Assembly: GCA_036936605.1 (NCBI GenBank)
Contig: JAUPFV010000001.1
Location: forward strand, 245,766,925-245,830,924
DNA from: Limnanthes douglasii subsp. nivea
Lineage: Eukaryota; Streptophyta; Magnoliopsida; Brassicales; Limnanthaceae
Direction of reading: 5' to 3'
DNA length: 64,000 nt
In this document: positions 1 through 10,039 of the stretch, one piece after another
How the letters are laid out: every line of letters starts with the position of its first letter
Numbering within the stretch: position 1 is the first letter of the stretch
Translations under genes and position numbers: made by a program
The notes under the pieces: model-generated
Database searches by the model: none
What the model saw: only the letters and a program-made list of their open reading frames with translations
Told to the model about the DNA's origin: nothing

Positions 1-484
1 ACAAAAGTCTTTTATTGGTATTTTATTCGGACGTAACCGAACGAGATCTGTCTTACGAGACTAGACGTTCTTCCTGTTAAACATGTCTATCTGGACCAGA
101 GCACCTGTGCTCATGGTATATTTAAATGATTTATGATGATTTATGTTCCACTTATATCGATTATACACGATTTAACAAATATATTCCATTTCTGTAAAAT
201 CAAATCCAGGGTACATTAGTTTCTACATTATGATTGTGATTATTGTTTTATATTGAAATCAATTTTCTTGAAGTGGAAGATGAGATAACTTCAGCTGAGT
301 GATCATAGCTCATAATCCTTGTAATTTTGTATATAAAAAGACGCCTTAACATAAGTAATAGCATAGATAAAGATACAAACAAGAAAGCATAGCTTAAGGA
401 ATACGAAGAGCACTAGAAACCTGATAGAGTTTATAATATATATGCATACATATATTCAATTGCAGTGACGCCCATGGCCCATGA
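1..484. other. Intergenic / 3' flank of NPF gene
   Basis: No coding stretch or recognised element is visible. It lies directly after the stop codon of the minus-strand transporter gene, so it should include that gene's 3' UTR. I could not identify a specific polyadenylation signal. Confidence 0.5.
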
Positions 485-2622
485 CTAAGTAAACCTGTAG
501 TTATAGCGGTTTGCCCAGAAGAAGTATTGCAACAAGTTTAATCCGCTAAGTGCACACAGCATCCAATAGAACCTCTCAAGGTGGTAGTGATTCAAGTTGC
601 TCCCTAAAAGCCATGGTGTATTATTACCAAAGGAACTCGTAATATAGTTCACCGTTGATACTAGCACCGAGCTTAAGTAGTACCCAATGGCTAACGAGGC
701 CCAAGAGAGAGCCGTTGCCAAAGACCTCATGCTCAACAGAGCCTCGCTGAAGAAGAAATCCATCATACCAGCTAAGCTGAAAAGGTCTGCGGATCCAAGG
801 AACATATACTGCAAAGCCACCCAAAGAAATGTAATAGGTAAAGGTTCAGGAGAGTCGGTCATTCCTAATTCCACTGCCACTTTTTTCCGTTTAGTTTCTA
901 CTAAACCGGCCACCGCCATAGCTACTATAGAGAGAACCAGCCCTGTTCCTATTCGTTGTGAATGAGTTATACCCATTTCAGTTTTAGTGATTTTCCTGGC
1001 TAATGGGTTAATTATATGGTTGTAGACTGGTGCAAAGATCATGATGAAGATAACTGGGAAGACAGGGAGAGAAGCAGGTGGAACTCTTAAAGAACCTAGC
1101 TGGGTATTCATGGTGGCTGCTTGTTGAAGGGAAAATGTAGAGAGCTGAGCCAGGCAACAGTTAAGCACAATGGTGGACATGAAAGCCGGTAAAGTTTTTA
1201 TTACTATTTTGACGTCGTCCACTTGTCTTGTAGTACAGTATAGCATTTGAGTAATAGATTTGTTAGCCTGTGCTTCGTTAAGAAACTCGAAACCCTCTGT
1301 TTGTGTTTGAATCTGTTCAGTCCCTCTAGTTGTAGTTGTGTTCCCTTCGAGATCACTATAAGGGTGGCTCTTACATGAGAAGCTTGTCTCCATGGCAGCA
1401 TCGCTAGGATTCCTGGATTTGAGTCTGCTATAAACTGCTACCGACAGCACCTGTAGAACATATACAAAAGGAGGATTACTTAAACCGAACTTCAAAACCA
1501 ACGCTGCGCTATATATTATCAGTTTAACCTTGAAAATAGTAGTGATAGGGCTTCCCACGGGAACTTTGGTCCTATATAAGGGAGATCCTACGAGAAAGAC
1601 TGGAATAGAGATTAGAATCGTTGCAGTTGAAATCCCGAATCCCCACTGCCAGCCTTTGTTGTCTTCAATCCAGACCACCAAAGTGACTGCAACTAGCGCA
1701 CCACAGGAAAGACAGAACACGTAGTTGTTGAAGAATGCTGATCTCTGCTTCCTTCCTTTCGGGGTTGTATCATCAAACTGCTCAGCTCCATGTGGGGGCA
1801 GTGAACCTTTTATTCCTCCAACACCAAGTGCTACCAGATACAGACCTGTAAAGAACAGGACAGCATTCCCACCAACACATGAAGTATTGGGGTCTCCTAA
1901 ACTACATCCCGCTGACATCAACGAATGTGTGTGAGCTCTTATAGTGAGTATTAACATACCCTGTCATTTCATAATGGTTGAAAAATAGAATATTAACATT
2001 GTACTACAGAGACTGTTTAACAAGTACCTAGTTTATATTTTCGTAAGCAGTGCCTAGAATTTTCGTTGTGGGTAAGTCATTTGATATGCCATCACAAGTG
2101 TTCTCCTGAGTTATTATGTAAAGCTAAAGAAAAGTTTTAGATTCTTTTGTCAAGAGTTTTACCACGAATTCTATCGCCGCACTTGTCAAGTAGATGTGGT
2201 AGGTGCTGAAGAAAGCATCTGCTAGAAAGCCACCTAGGAGAGCGAGGAGGAAAGCTGTGCCCATAAAATTTGTAACAATATTTACAGAGCTGGATGGGGA
2301 GAAAGCCATGAACTTCGACACGTACAGCACGAGGTTACTTGCGTTGGACAGGAAAGCTAGATTCTCCAATATCTCTACAACTACGGCATACAATACACAA
2401 AAACTAAGTACGACAGTTTTGAAGTAATTAATTATATTAATTTGCAAGATAATATTAATCGTCGTCGGTAAACTTATGTTTAAAACAATTTGGTTGCTTA
2501 GTTATTGAATACTAACGCAAGACAAATGAGGCAGCAAGAATGCCACCATGACGGCCTCTAACCGCGGGTCGATTCCTCCAATCTACATAACCATCCCATT
2601 GATATAGTTGGTTTGCTGCCTC
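485..2622 (-). CDS. NRT1/PTR family (NPF4-type) membrane transporter, 4 exons
   Basis: This is a proton-coupled transporter of the NRT1/PTR (NPF) family with about 12 membrane helices. NPF4 members move nitrate or hormones such as abscisic acid and gibberellin across the plasma membrane; the substrate here cannot be read from sequence. The proposed exons are 2622-2517, 2380-2163, 1960-1529 and 1450-485. Introns are 2516-2381, 2162-1961 and 1528-1451, all GT..AG with matching phases. The product is about 573 aa, normal for the family. Seen motifs: VDWRNRP and GRHGG at the N-terminus, VEILENLAFLSNASNLV in TM1, FLLALLGGFLADAF, GGIKGSLPPHGAEQFD, FFNNYVFCLSCGAL, and GSADLFSLAGMMDFF near the C-terminus. 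The EILEN motif in place of ExxER points to the NPF4 clade. The 78-nt third intron is a multiple of three and stop-free, so an ORF finder reads through it. The start is unclear: the ATG at 2628-2626 is followed at once by TAG. Either that TAG is a splice acceptor for an unseen first exon, or the start is mutated. Confidence 0.87.
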
Positions 2623-2811
2623 CTACATCAATAGAAGCTAATTATAATAGGCGATGTAGTTATGAACATGTATAAGTTATATTATAAAAGAACAGAAATC
2701 CCACCATCTATATTTTTTCCAAATAAGTTAGTCTGGTTGCTTTCTTAAGAGAAGTTTTTAGTGCCAGAAGGTTTTGGTCTCTAAGGACTATAAATAGGGA
2801 GTAGAGGCTGA
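2623..2811. other. 5' flank of NPF gene
   Basis: AT-rich sequence upstream of the first recognisable NPF exon. It should hold the promoter and possibly a short leader exon. The bases around 2626-2645 (minus strand) could be a 3' splice site, but I see no convincing upstream coding exon. Confidence 0.35.
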
Positions 2812-3077
2812 AGGGCTGTTTGGCGCCACATGACGTTTGGGTTTTGGCCATATAGACACAAAGTTTGTTTGGTTGGCCTCAAAACTAAAGATCGTATTTA
2901 ACTTTTGGCTTTTTTTACGAAAATGCTTTGGCCGGCCTTTACGCTTTGTTTTCATAGAAACATCTCTTTTAGTTTTAGTTTTAAACGGGTAACTTTGTTT
3001 TGGTTGAAAGCTAAATTTTTTAATATGCTCACTTTAAGCTATCTTTTAGCTTATAAGTTGAGCACTAAACAGTCCCT
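2812..3077. mobile_element. hAT-like MITE
   Basis: A 266-bp non-coding element with short imperfect terminal inverted repeats: AGGGCTGTTTGG at the left end, and a right end that reads AGGGACTGTTTAGTGC on the other strand. This AGGGnCTGTTT type of end and an internal AGCTTATAAGTTG-like stretch are typical of plant hAT MITEs. The expected 8-bp target duplication is not clear (GAGGCTGA versus GAAAAGTT). It lies about 190 bp upstream of the NPF exon and could affect that promoter. Confidence 0.5.
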
Positions 3078-4568
3078 GAAAAGTTGGTGGTCCAACAATA
3101 GTAGAAAGGTCTAGTGACAATAAAATGGACTGTTTGAATGTGGACAATTGTTTGTCTATCAAAACAAAGAGACAAGAATAAAAGTTAAATACAGTTTTTG
3201 CCATCTTTAATTACTATATTTAAGAACTGATAAACTGATATGTTACTATTATTTGTTGAAATTCTAGATTTGATGGCTAATCTTCCAAGAAATAAATTCT
3301 TGAAGTATAGGAAATCTCTACTGTAATTGCTTGATTACGTTTCTGATTTTTTGCCAGAATTACTATGAATTTGCTCGCATGAATTAACAGCATCAAAGTA
3401 CAAGCAGCTCATTTGTCACTCAATTCATGTCGAGACATGAAGCAAGAAAATGATTCACGTACAACATCCTAATTTACCTCCACAATTACAAAAAAACATA
3501 GACAATTAATAACCAGCATTACTAAATATCTCACTTTATGGATCATCACCTACTGAAAATTTCGAAATTAAGAACCAACAACAGTTTAATCAAGTGAGAA
3601 ATATAAATAAATTTTACGTAGAGATCACCAAAAATACTAACAAAGAAGATTCACTGCATTATTTTGGGTTCAAACACAAGAGAGATCATCTATCTCTTCA
3701 ATTCTATTTGCAAAATTTGAAAAAAAGGGTTGTTTTTAAATCTACCATAATAGGGGCCACAATTATTCTCGATACAAAAGTTTCTTGACTCATTCAAATT
3801 TGCATGAGAAGTAAATCTCTAATCATGGGATTCTTGGCATATCGTTATAGAATTAGATTTTTTTCAGGACGTGTAAATTATGGAGAACTATATGGTCGGT
3901 AGGATGAGACTATTAAAATGAAATCTTCAGGAGGACGTGTGTAAATTATGGAGAACTATATGGTTAGTAGGATGAGACTATTAAAATGAAAATCGTACTT
4001 TAACCCCAAAAGTGAATCCCCGATTACCCGAACTTGGAATATTTCCTAACATACTAGAATACTTCTTCAATGAAGGAGTTATAAGATCTCTAGCATCTAC
4101 TATAGGTAAACCTTTATAAATTTGGATTCTTAACAAAAATAAAGGCAAACATAATTGTTGCAGACCATGGATACAACTCGATGCTTCTAAATTTCTTATC
4201 GATAAAGTTTGGTTAGGATTCGGTGATAACGATGGATGTTGGTTGACATACAATATGAAAATCTCCCTGCTTACGGCTCAATATGCTCTCATTTAGTTCA
4301 CAGTCAAGCCAGATGTAAAAGGATTGAAATCTAAAGAAAATAATCAACAAGATCAATCCAACTCTTTTTTAAAATCGTCAAATCCGAGGATTCCAAAGAT
4401 TAGAAATTATATTAAAGGATAGTAACCATGATAAAAAAAAATTAAAGAGTTTTAAGGACACGAAACAAACAAGGAGGGTCGATAATCATCAAGAGAAAAA
4501 AAAAAGTCTGCAAAAGGTTGGAATCATTTTTTATGTTCACCATAATTCTAAGGGTCAAGCTATATATA
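3078..4568. other. Intergenic, AT-rich
   Basis: No convincing gene. A 90-codon minus-strand ORF at 3981-4253 has no recognisable domain. The stretch 4090-4340 may be an old coding remnant read on plus, but the frames are broken. Contains the direct duplication listed at 3867-3991. Confidence 0.45.
3867..3991. repeat. Direct duplication, about 57 bp x2
   Basis: Two near-identical copies lie almost adjacent, at 3867-3923 and 3933-3991. Each begins GGACGTGT, carries TTATGGAGAACTATATGG and ends in ATTAAAATGAAA. They differ by a 2-nt insertion and a few substitutions. Confidence 0.85.
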
Positions 4569-4658
4569 CCAAATTCAGGTTTAAGTATACTCAATTTTGA
4601 GTATACCCAAAGTTGATCTAAGTATACCTATTTTTTTCCAAAAATACCCTTTTCTAGG

Positions 4659-4666
4659 TATATAAG
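4659..4666 (+). promoter_or_regulatory. TATA-like box of PMD gene 1
   Basis: TATATAAG lies 179 bp upstream of the ATG at 4845 and is followed by a CT-rich leader (about 4690-4810), a common layout for plant promoters. A small palindrome, GTATACTCAA and its complement, is at about 4585-4607. This is inference from position and composition only. Confidence 0.4.
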
Positions 4667-4844
4667 CCAATTTTTTTTACTAACTTCCATCCACAACATT
4701 TTTCCCTACACTTTCTCTCACTTCCCTCACTTCTCTCACTTCTCTCTAACTCCCTAACTCTCAAACTCTCTACACTCAAACACTCTCACTTCTCTCTCAA
4801 TTTTTCCGGCGACGCACCACCACTCCTCCTCCTTCTCCTTCATC

Positions 4845-7531
4845 ATGGTGAAGAACAAAAACCCCCCACCACCACCACCTACGTAAGTTCCCTAATCTAA
4901 ATTTGTTTGTTAATTTTGTTAGTTTTAGGTATGAATTTCATATTTAGGTTAGATTTAGGGTAGAATTTAGGATTTAGGTTAGATTTAGGGCTCAAATTAG
5001 GCAAATTATTAGGGTTTAGTGGCCATTTTCCAGCCAAGTTGTCGGCTAGAAAATGGCCGGCATAGGGCACCGGTGGTGCGCCTTGGGCAGCACCATCGGT
5101 GCGAGCAGGTGTGCCGCTCGGTACACCTGCTGTGTACCGAGCGGCACAGACACCTGTGTCGCTCGGTACAAGGTGCTCGTGCCGCTCGGTACAGTTTGCT
5201 GTGTACCTATGGTGCGCAGTTTTTTTTTAAAAAATTGTCGAATTAGACTTTTAAAGGTTTTACTTTTGCATTTTTTTTTAAAAAAATTGAAATTTATAAG
5301 AAATTACTTTCTATAGTGAGCTCGGTTGTGAATTAGAGTATTTGATGTTTTTAATTTTGTGGGTTACATCATATGTTACTGTTATTAATTTCGTGATTTG
5401 TTTTGTACTTTTGTAGGTCAGACACGGTTGAGGAGCGACGTCTTCCTCGATCTAGGGCGTATCCCCTTGGGTCACGGGCGCCACCCCCGAGGAAGAGTCT
5501 AAAGACTGTAACGACCATCGAGGATGAGCGGGTCCGCGATGCCAAGCGCGAACGAGATTTAGTTGAGGACCCTGAGACAATTCGTCTTAGGGAGGAGGAG
5601 GAAAGGATAAGGAGTGATCGGTCTTTGCGCCGAATCAACCACGGGAAGAGGAAAGAAAAAGCCACGGAGATTGCGGTCGATGATACCAGAGGCGGATGCT
5701 CATCACAACGAGAGACGTGTTCATCACACCGATCACCACCTCCCATTGCTAGTGATCCACCACCTCCCTCTCCCGCTCGCAGAGGTTCGTCCCCTGCGCA
5801 TACTAGTACACATCTACCACCTGTTAGTGACATGGTGGATGCCACTGGGGACCCTGAGCAGGACACCATCGATGAGGAGCATATCGATGCTATCCACACA
5901 GAGGAGCAGCGGAAGAAGTTTGCATTTCTCAAATGCAACAAGATACCTCTGTTTCCTGACTACAAGGAGCACGAGGCGTACCACGTCTTCATAGGACAGG
6001 TAAGTACCAAACTATTAAACGTCTAGTATAAGGTTTTACTATTACTATTTTCTGACTTAGTTTTTTATTTACAGGGTCGCACTACATTACGCATATAGGC
6101 ACATTATAATCTGCTTCGTATGTGGGACCTCAGTGCTCAGCAAGAGGTGCATCGACATTTGGCGCGGACTCCTTTCGGTCCTCTTATAGCCCACTTGCCT
6201 CAGTACTTCACGCACTCCGTGCTTGATGAGTTTTTTATTGAGCGTTGGCATCATGAGATCAACACGTTCCATTTCTCATTTGGGAAGATGACGATTAGCC
6301 TCGATGATGTCAGCTGCATTATAGGTCTCCCTGTAGTTGGCCGAACCTTGGATGTAGTCACAGCTTCACGTGATGAGGCATACAACTACTATGCTAGTAT
6401 GTTAGGTTTGACAGTGGATGAGGTCCGCGCATAGATACAGTCCAATAAAGGCATTGGCTTCAAGATCAAGTGGCTGCGGGAGACTTTTACCAGGGGTCGC
6501 TATGTTGAGGAGACTGATGCTGAGACTATCCGCCAGGTATCACGAGCATACCTTATGTTCTTATTTGGTTGCACTATTTTTGCGGATACTAGTCAGAAAA
6601 GCGTCAAGGCTGACTACTTGTACGGGTTGGCGAATAGGGATTCTGGGTTGTGGGACATCGCATGGGGTACGAGTGCATTGGCATTCCTTTTCCGTGGTTT
6701 GGGTGATTTTTCGAAAGCATCGAAGCATAACCTGTATGGATTTGTAGCTATGCTTGATTGCTGGATTTATGACCACTTCCCCGCGTTTAGAGCCTCAGAG
6801 AATGCGGACCACGTAGCGAGGCAGCCTAGGATTGTGAAGTGGCTACCGAAGCAGATTGTTGGGCAAAACATCCGCCCCAAATCGGTTGTTCGTACTCTCC
6901 TTGCAGATCAGAATGAGACAAATGTAAGTGATTAAATTTTATGAGTCATGAACATTTTAATATTAAGTTTTATTTTTAAAAAGAGTCTAAGTGTTTTACT
7001 TTTTTGGAACAGGTCATATTTGAGCCATACTAGGACATTAGAGTCCAGTTCCCCGTGCAGGAGATCCGCACCATCGTTTATCCTTTGCGGATGATGAGCA
7101 CGGTCGAGGGCTACATGCCTGATTAGGTTATACGCCAGTTCGGATGGGTTCAGGATGAGCCTGAACTCCCACTTGCACTCCGACCGGGTTACAAGAAATG
7201 AGATTTAGCTAGGTACACGTGGCGAGAGAGCGCATGGCTAGATTGGCGTCAGCACTTGCTTTATGAGGATCGGTTAACCATTACCTTTGTCACATATAGA
7301 CAGTCTGTGACGAACACCTACCGGAGGTACCTGGCTGAGTATGGTTGGCATACTATTACTCCACCACCACGTACTACGGACGACAGATTGCTAGACGTTT
7401 TTCGCTCGATTGTTACTATGCCTGTAGAGCGTGGGGAAGCGGGTGTGCTTAGGTGGAGAGATCAAGTCCTGCAGCTCTTATCTCCTTGGTTGTTTGTCCT
7501 CATTATTGGATTTGTTTTAGCTTTGTCGTGA
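4845..7531 (+). pseudogene. Plant mobile domain (PMD) protein, 4 exons, five stops
   Basis: Related to the PMD / aminotransferase-like family (MAIN, MAIL1 and the many copies carried by Mutator-like and gypsy elements). Exons 4845-4882, 5417-5999, 6075-6923 and 7013-7531 join in phase with clean GTAAGT donors and AG acceptors, giving about 660 codons. Exon 1 encodes a proline run; exon 2 is charged and disordered up to about residue 160, then enters the domain. Core signatures are FGPLIAHLPQYF, FHFSFGKMTISLDDVSCI and IGLPVVGRTLD in exon 3, SRAYLMFLFGCTIFAD, DIAWGTSALAFLFRGL, and VIRQFGWVQDEPELP in exon 4. In-frame stops are TAG 6096-6098, TAG 6432-6434, TAG 7031-7033, TAG 7124-7126 and TGA 7199-7201. 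There is no frameshift and all splice sites are intact, so decay looks like point changes only. In the family, PMD proteins act in the nucleus in silencing and gene expression; this copy is probably dead and transposon-borne. Confidence 0.8.
5085..5220. repeat. Hairpin repeat cluster in intron 1 of PMD gene 1
   Basis: GC-rich island inside an AT-rich intron. The unit GTGCCGCTCGGTACA occurs three times direct and once inverted. A perfect hairpin has 16-bp arms at 5111-5126 and 5132-5147 with a 5-nt loop. The cluster ends with GTGTACCTATGGTGCGCA, which recurs at the end of the 3' cluster. Confidence 0.85.
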
Positions 7532-7856
7532 TCTATCTTTTTCATGGACGTGGTAGTCGTTTATCCATTCGTAGGATTTGTTAAACTATCATATTTTGTA
7601 TTATGACATTTACTATGTTATTTCTATTGTTTCCTTTAGATTTGTTAAACTTAATTTGAATTCTTAATTACAATTTAGAATCTGCAAATGAACATAAATC
7701 GTACCATTCTTACCATCAAACCTTTAAACCATAACAATAATTTAACAAAATTCATCAACCGTTATAAAAAAAACACCATCAAACCCACTCCAATCCATGC
7801 TCTAAGGCTTACTTTTTTAAACCAAAACAAAAAATATTCCAAAATTTTACAAGTTA
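7532..7856. other. 3' flank of PMD gene 1
   Basis: AT-rich and non-coding; likely the 3' UTR and downstream DNA of the PMD gene. Nothing else recognised. Confidence 0.4.
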
Positions 7857-8240
7857 TTGTGCACCATTGGTATGCAGTCAGTAGTACCTATGGTGCACAC
7901 TACTGCGTATCAATGGTACAACAGTGTGTGCAACATGGGTACTGTAGAAGGCGTACCCATGATACGCTGTACCATCGGTAAAAGGGGCATGTATCGATGG
8001 TACCACCCTCTTTTACCGATGGGACCATGTACCAGCTGGTGCATGGCACCATCGGTACACAGCAGTGTGCACCGATGGTGTCTGACACTATGTACCTATG
8101 GTGCAACCTTCGTGCACCATAGGTACACAGTGTGGTGTACCATCGGTACACTCGAATCTGCACCATAGGTACACTCTAATGTGCACCATAGGTACACTCT
8201 AATGTGCACCATAGGTACACAGTAGACAGTACCTATGATG
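7857..8240. repeat. Hairpin repeat cluster downstream of PMD gene 1
   Basis: Over a dozen copies in both orientations of a 15-17 nt unit, TGCACCATAGGTACAC, or variants with TCGG or TTGG in place of TAGG. A perfect hairpin has 15-bp arms at 8091-8105 and 8113-8127. From about 8159 to 8225 the unit becomes a direct tandem with a 23-nt period. The last copy, GTACCTATGATGCGCA, matches the end of the cluster in intron 1, so both clusters belong to the same element. Confidence 0.87.
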
Positions 8241-8406
8241 CGCAATTGAAATTTGGAATTTTTTCCCGGTTTTTTTTTTCGCGTTTTCTTTTTTTGCGCT
8301 CTTAAATTCCCGCCAAATTAACCTTTCATTTTTATATTTAAAGAAGTCTATCTTACAACACCAAACACACAAAACTCTCCTTCAAACATAGTTGAGGTCT
8401 TTGTTA

Positions 8407-8828
8407 ATGGGTTGGAGAGTGTTTGATGATGCTCATCTTGTCAAGGCTGCGAAAGCTATGAAGTTCAACAGCCGGACGATAATACCGATGAGTTCTTCGA
8501 TGAAGTTTTGTGTATGATGTATTTCATGTACGGCGAAATGTCTACGTCTAGACAAATGCCTCAATCTCGTACTCGTGAGGAGGTAGCCACGAGGTACAAG
8601 TGTATAACTACTGGACCGATGTTCTTAGTGTTTAACGAGCCCCCAGAAGTTAGGAACGAAGCATTCGACTCCTTCGGTTTAATGATCACAAACTATTTGT
8701 CTTTAGAAATGGCAGAATACGTTCATTCTCGAATTCAATCTCTGATGATGCATACACAATCTTCTTCAAGCAGAAACAAATTTCACATGATCACTTTTCT
8801 CGAGGAAGTATTTTCTTGTTTCCCCTGA
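8407..8828 (+). pseudogene. Unrecognised small ORF converging on FAR1 transposase
   Basis: A TATA-like stretch (TATATTTAAAG) near 8332 is followed by ATG 8407 (MGWRVFDDAHLVKAAKAMK). About 75 nt later the reading moves by one frame to a second open stretch that includes CMMYFMYGEMST, FNEPPEVRNEAFDSFG and a serine run before the stop at 8826-8828. In total it is about 140 residues. I do not recognise a domain. It overlaps the truncated 3' end of the opposing FAR1/MULE transposase. This layout resembles the convergent mudrA/mudrB pair of MuDR, but I see no sequence evidence of homology. Confidence 0.3.
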
Positions 8829-9773
8829 ACATTATGTGTTATGTGCCATCGACATAACATATGCATTGTCTCTGGGAATACAACTTCTATGGCGTTCATC
8901 AACGATAAATCTCTGTCGGTTAGGATGACCTGAAGTTCTTCAATTCCATGAACGGAAATCAACGAATTCAAACACTCTAACACCCATTTGAAGTTGTTTA
9001 ACTTCTCACCGGACATGAAGGCAAATGCCGCACAGAAATTCAATCTGGTAAACGTCACACCCACTATCTCGAACAATGGCATACCATATCGTATGACTTT
9101 ATATGTACTATCCATTATCAAAACTGTTGGAAATGTCCAAAGGTCAACACTGACTGGATGGGCAAAAAACAAATCTGTAATGATTTGTCCATCGTCTTCA
9201 CCAGATTTATGCCATTCATAATAATTATGTGACTTAAGCTCCCCCAACAAGAACTGGAGTTGTGACCTACTTGCCTTTTTTAAAACCCTACTTTTCTGTC
9301 GTGCATTGTAGATCGTCCGCATGGTAGAAACATTATCTTCGTTCAACTTCTTAACACCATTCAGTATATCTCTAGGGTTAGTACCAATGAAGGTCGCTCG
9401 TTCAACATATTCCATCTCTTCATCATTCAAACGGCCAGCAAAAGAATGACCATCTAGATGTTTTGAAGTCTCATGGTTATGAATACCACATTTCACTTCT
9501 AACTTCCATTGATCTGGTTCAACCATTAACCTGAGAAGCTGAAATGGGCAGTCAATCTTTTTCGTTCCTGTAGACTTCCGTTTACGGTCTTTTTCTGCTA
9601 CTCTTGGAGTATATTCCCCCCCCCCTCTCACACTGGAAATACATTCTCAGATTTTTTCTACTGTTTACTTTGTCGCGCCGACTTATGTTGATAACCATAC
9701 CATAGAGTTTTCCTGTCTTCGTATCCCATTTTACCAACGCGTCGTGTGTGTAGAACTCGGTAGTGAAGAACAA
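8783..9773 (-). pseudogene. FAR1-type Mutator-like transposase, 3'-truncated, frameshifted
   Basis: A DDE transposase of the FAR1/FHY3-type Mutator group. The FAR1 DNA-binding part starts near 9773 (EFYTHDALVKW, YFQCERGGG) and changes frame at a run of about ten G (C on plus) near 9616-9626. It continues as a second frame with KKIDCPFQL, WKLEVKCGIHNHETS and IYNARQK. The catalytic region follows: first D in LIMDSTYKVIRYGMPL, second D in ILTDRDLSLMNAI, then CRWHITHNV. The coding similarity ends near 8783, so the third acidic residue and the C-terminal zinc-binding part are missing. It cannot be an active transposase as it stands. Confidence 0.85.
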
Positions 9774-9934
9774 ATGACTGTAGTCAGTAGCGGAAGGTTC
9801 CTCAGTCCCATTGGCGACATCCGTCCCCTGTTACACAACAACAAACCACGATAAGCATTCAGGTATAGTTAAAAACGGAAAAAAAAAACCTTCATTTTTT
9901 TCGAAAAATCTGCGTGAACCCATGGTTAGTTCTA

Positions 9935-10016
9935 GGCCTCAGAACCGGCCGGACACGACTAAGTGCACCACCGGTTCTGAGGCCATGAACTGGTGGTGTT
10001 GGGGCCTCAGAACTGA
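9935..10016. repeat. GC-rich inverted repeat upstream of FAR1 transposase
   Basis: Perfect 14-bp arms GGCCTCAGAACCGG (9935-9948) and its complement (9971-9984), with a third direct GGCCTCAGAAC starting near 10003. It sits just upstream of the FAR1 transposase, as other repeat clusters sit beside the PMD and MuDR genes. Confidence 0.7.
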
Positions 10017-10039
10017 GCGGACTGAGAATAATTGGATAA

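Noticed and set aside
687..965. Plus-strand ORFs over the NPF gene
   Set aside because: Antisense shadows of the transporter exons.
3981..4253. Minus-strand 90-aa gene
   Set aside because: No domain, no promoter context; the opposite strand looks more like an old coding remnant, also unproven.
7857..8168. Open frames on both strands in the hairpin cluster
   Set aside because: They arise from repeats of a unit without stops; residues repeat with the unit and match no protein.
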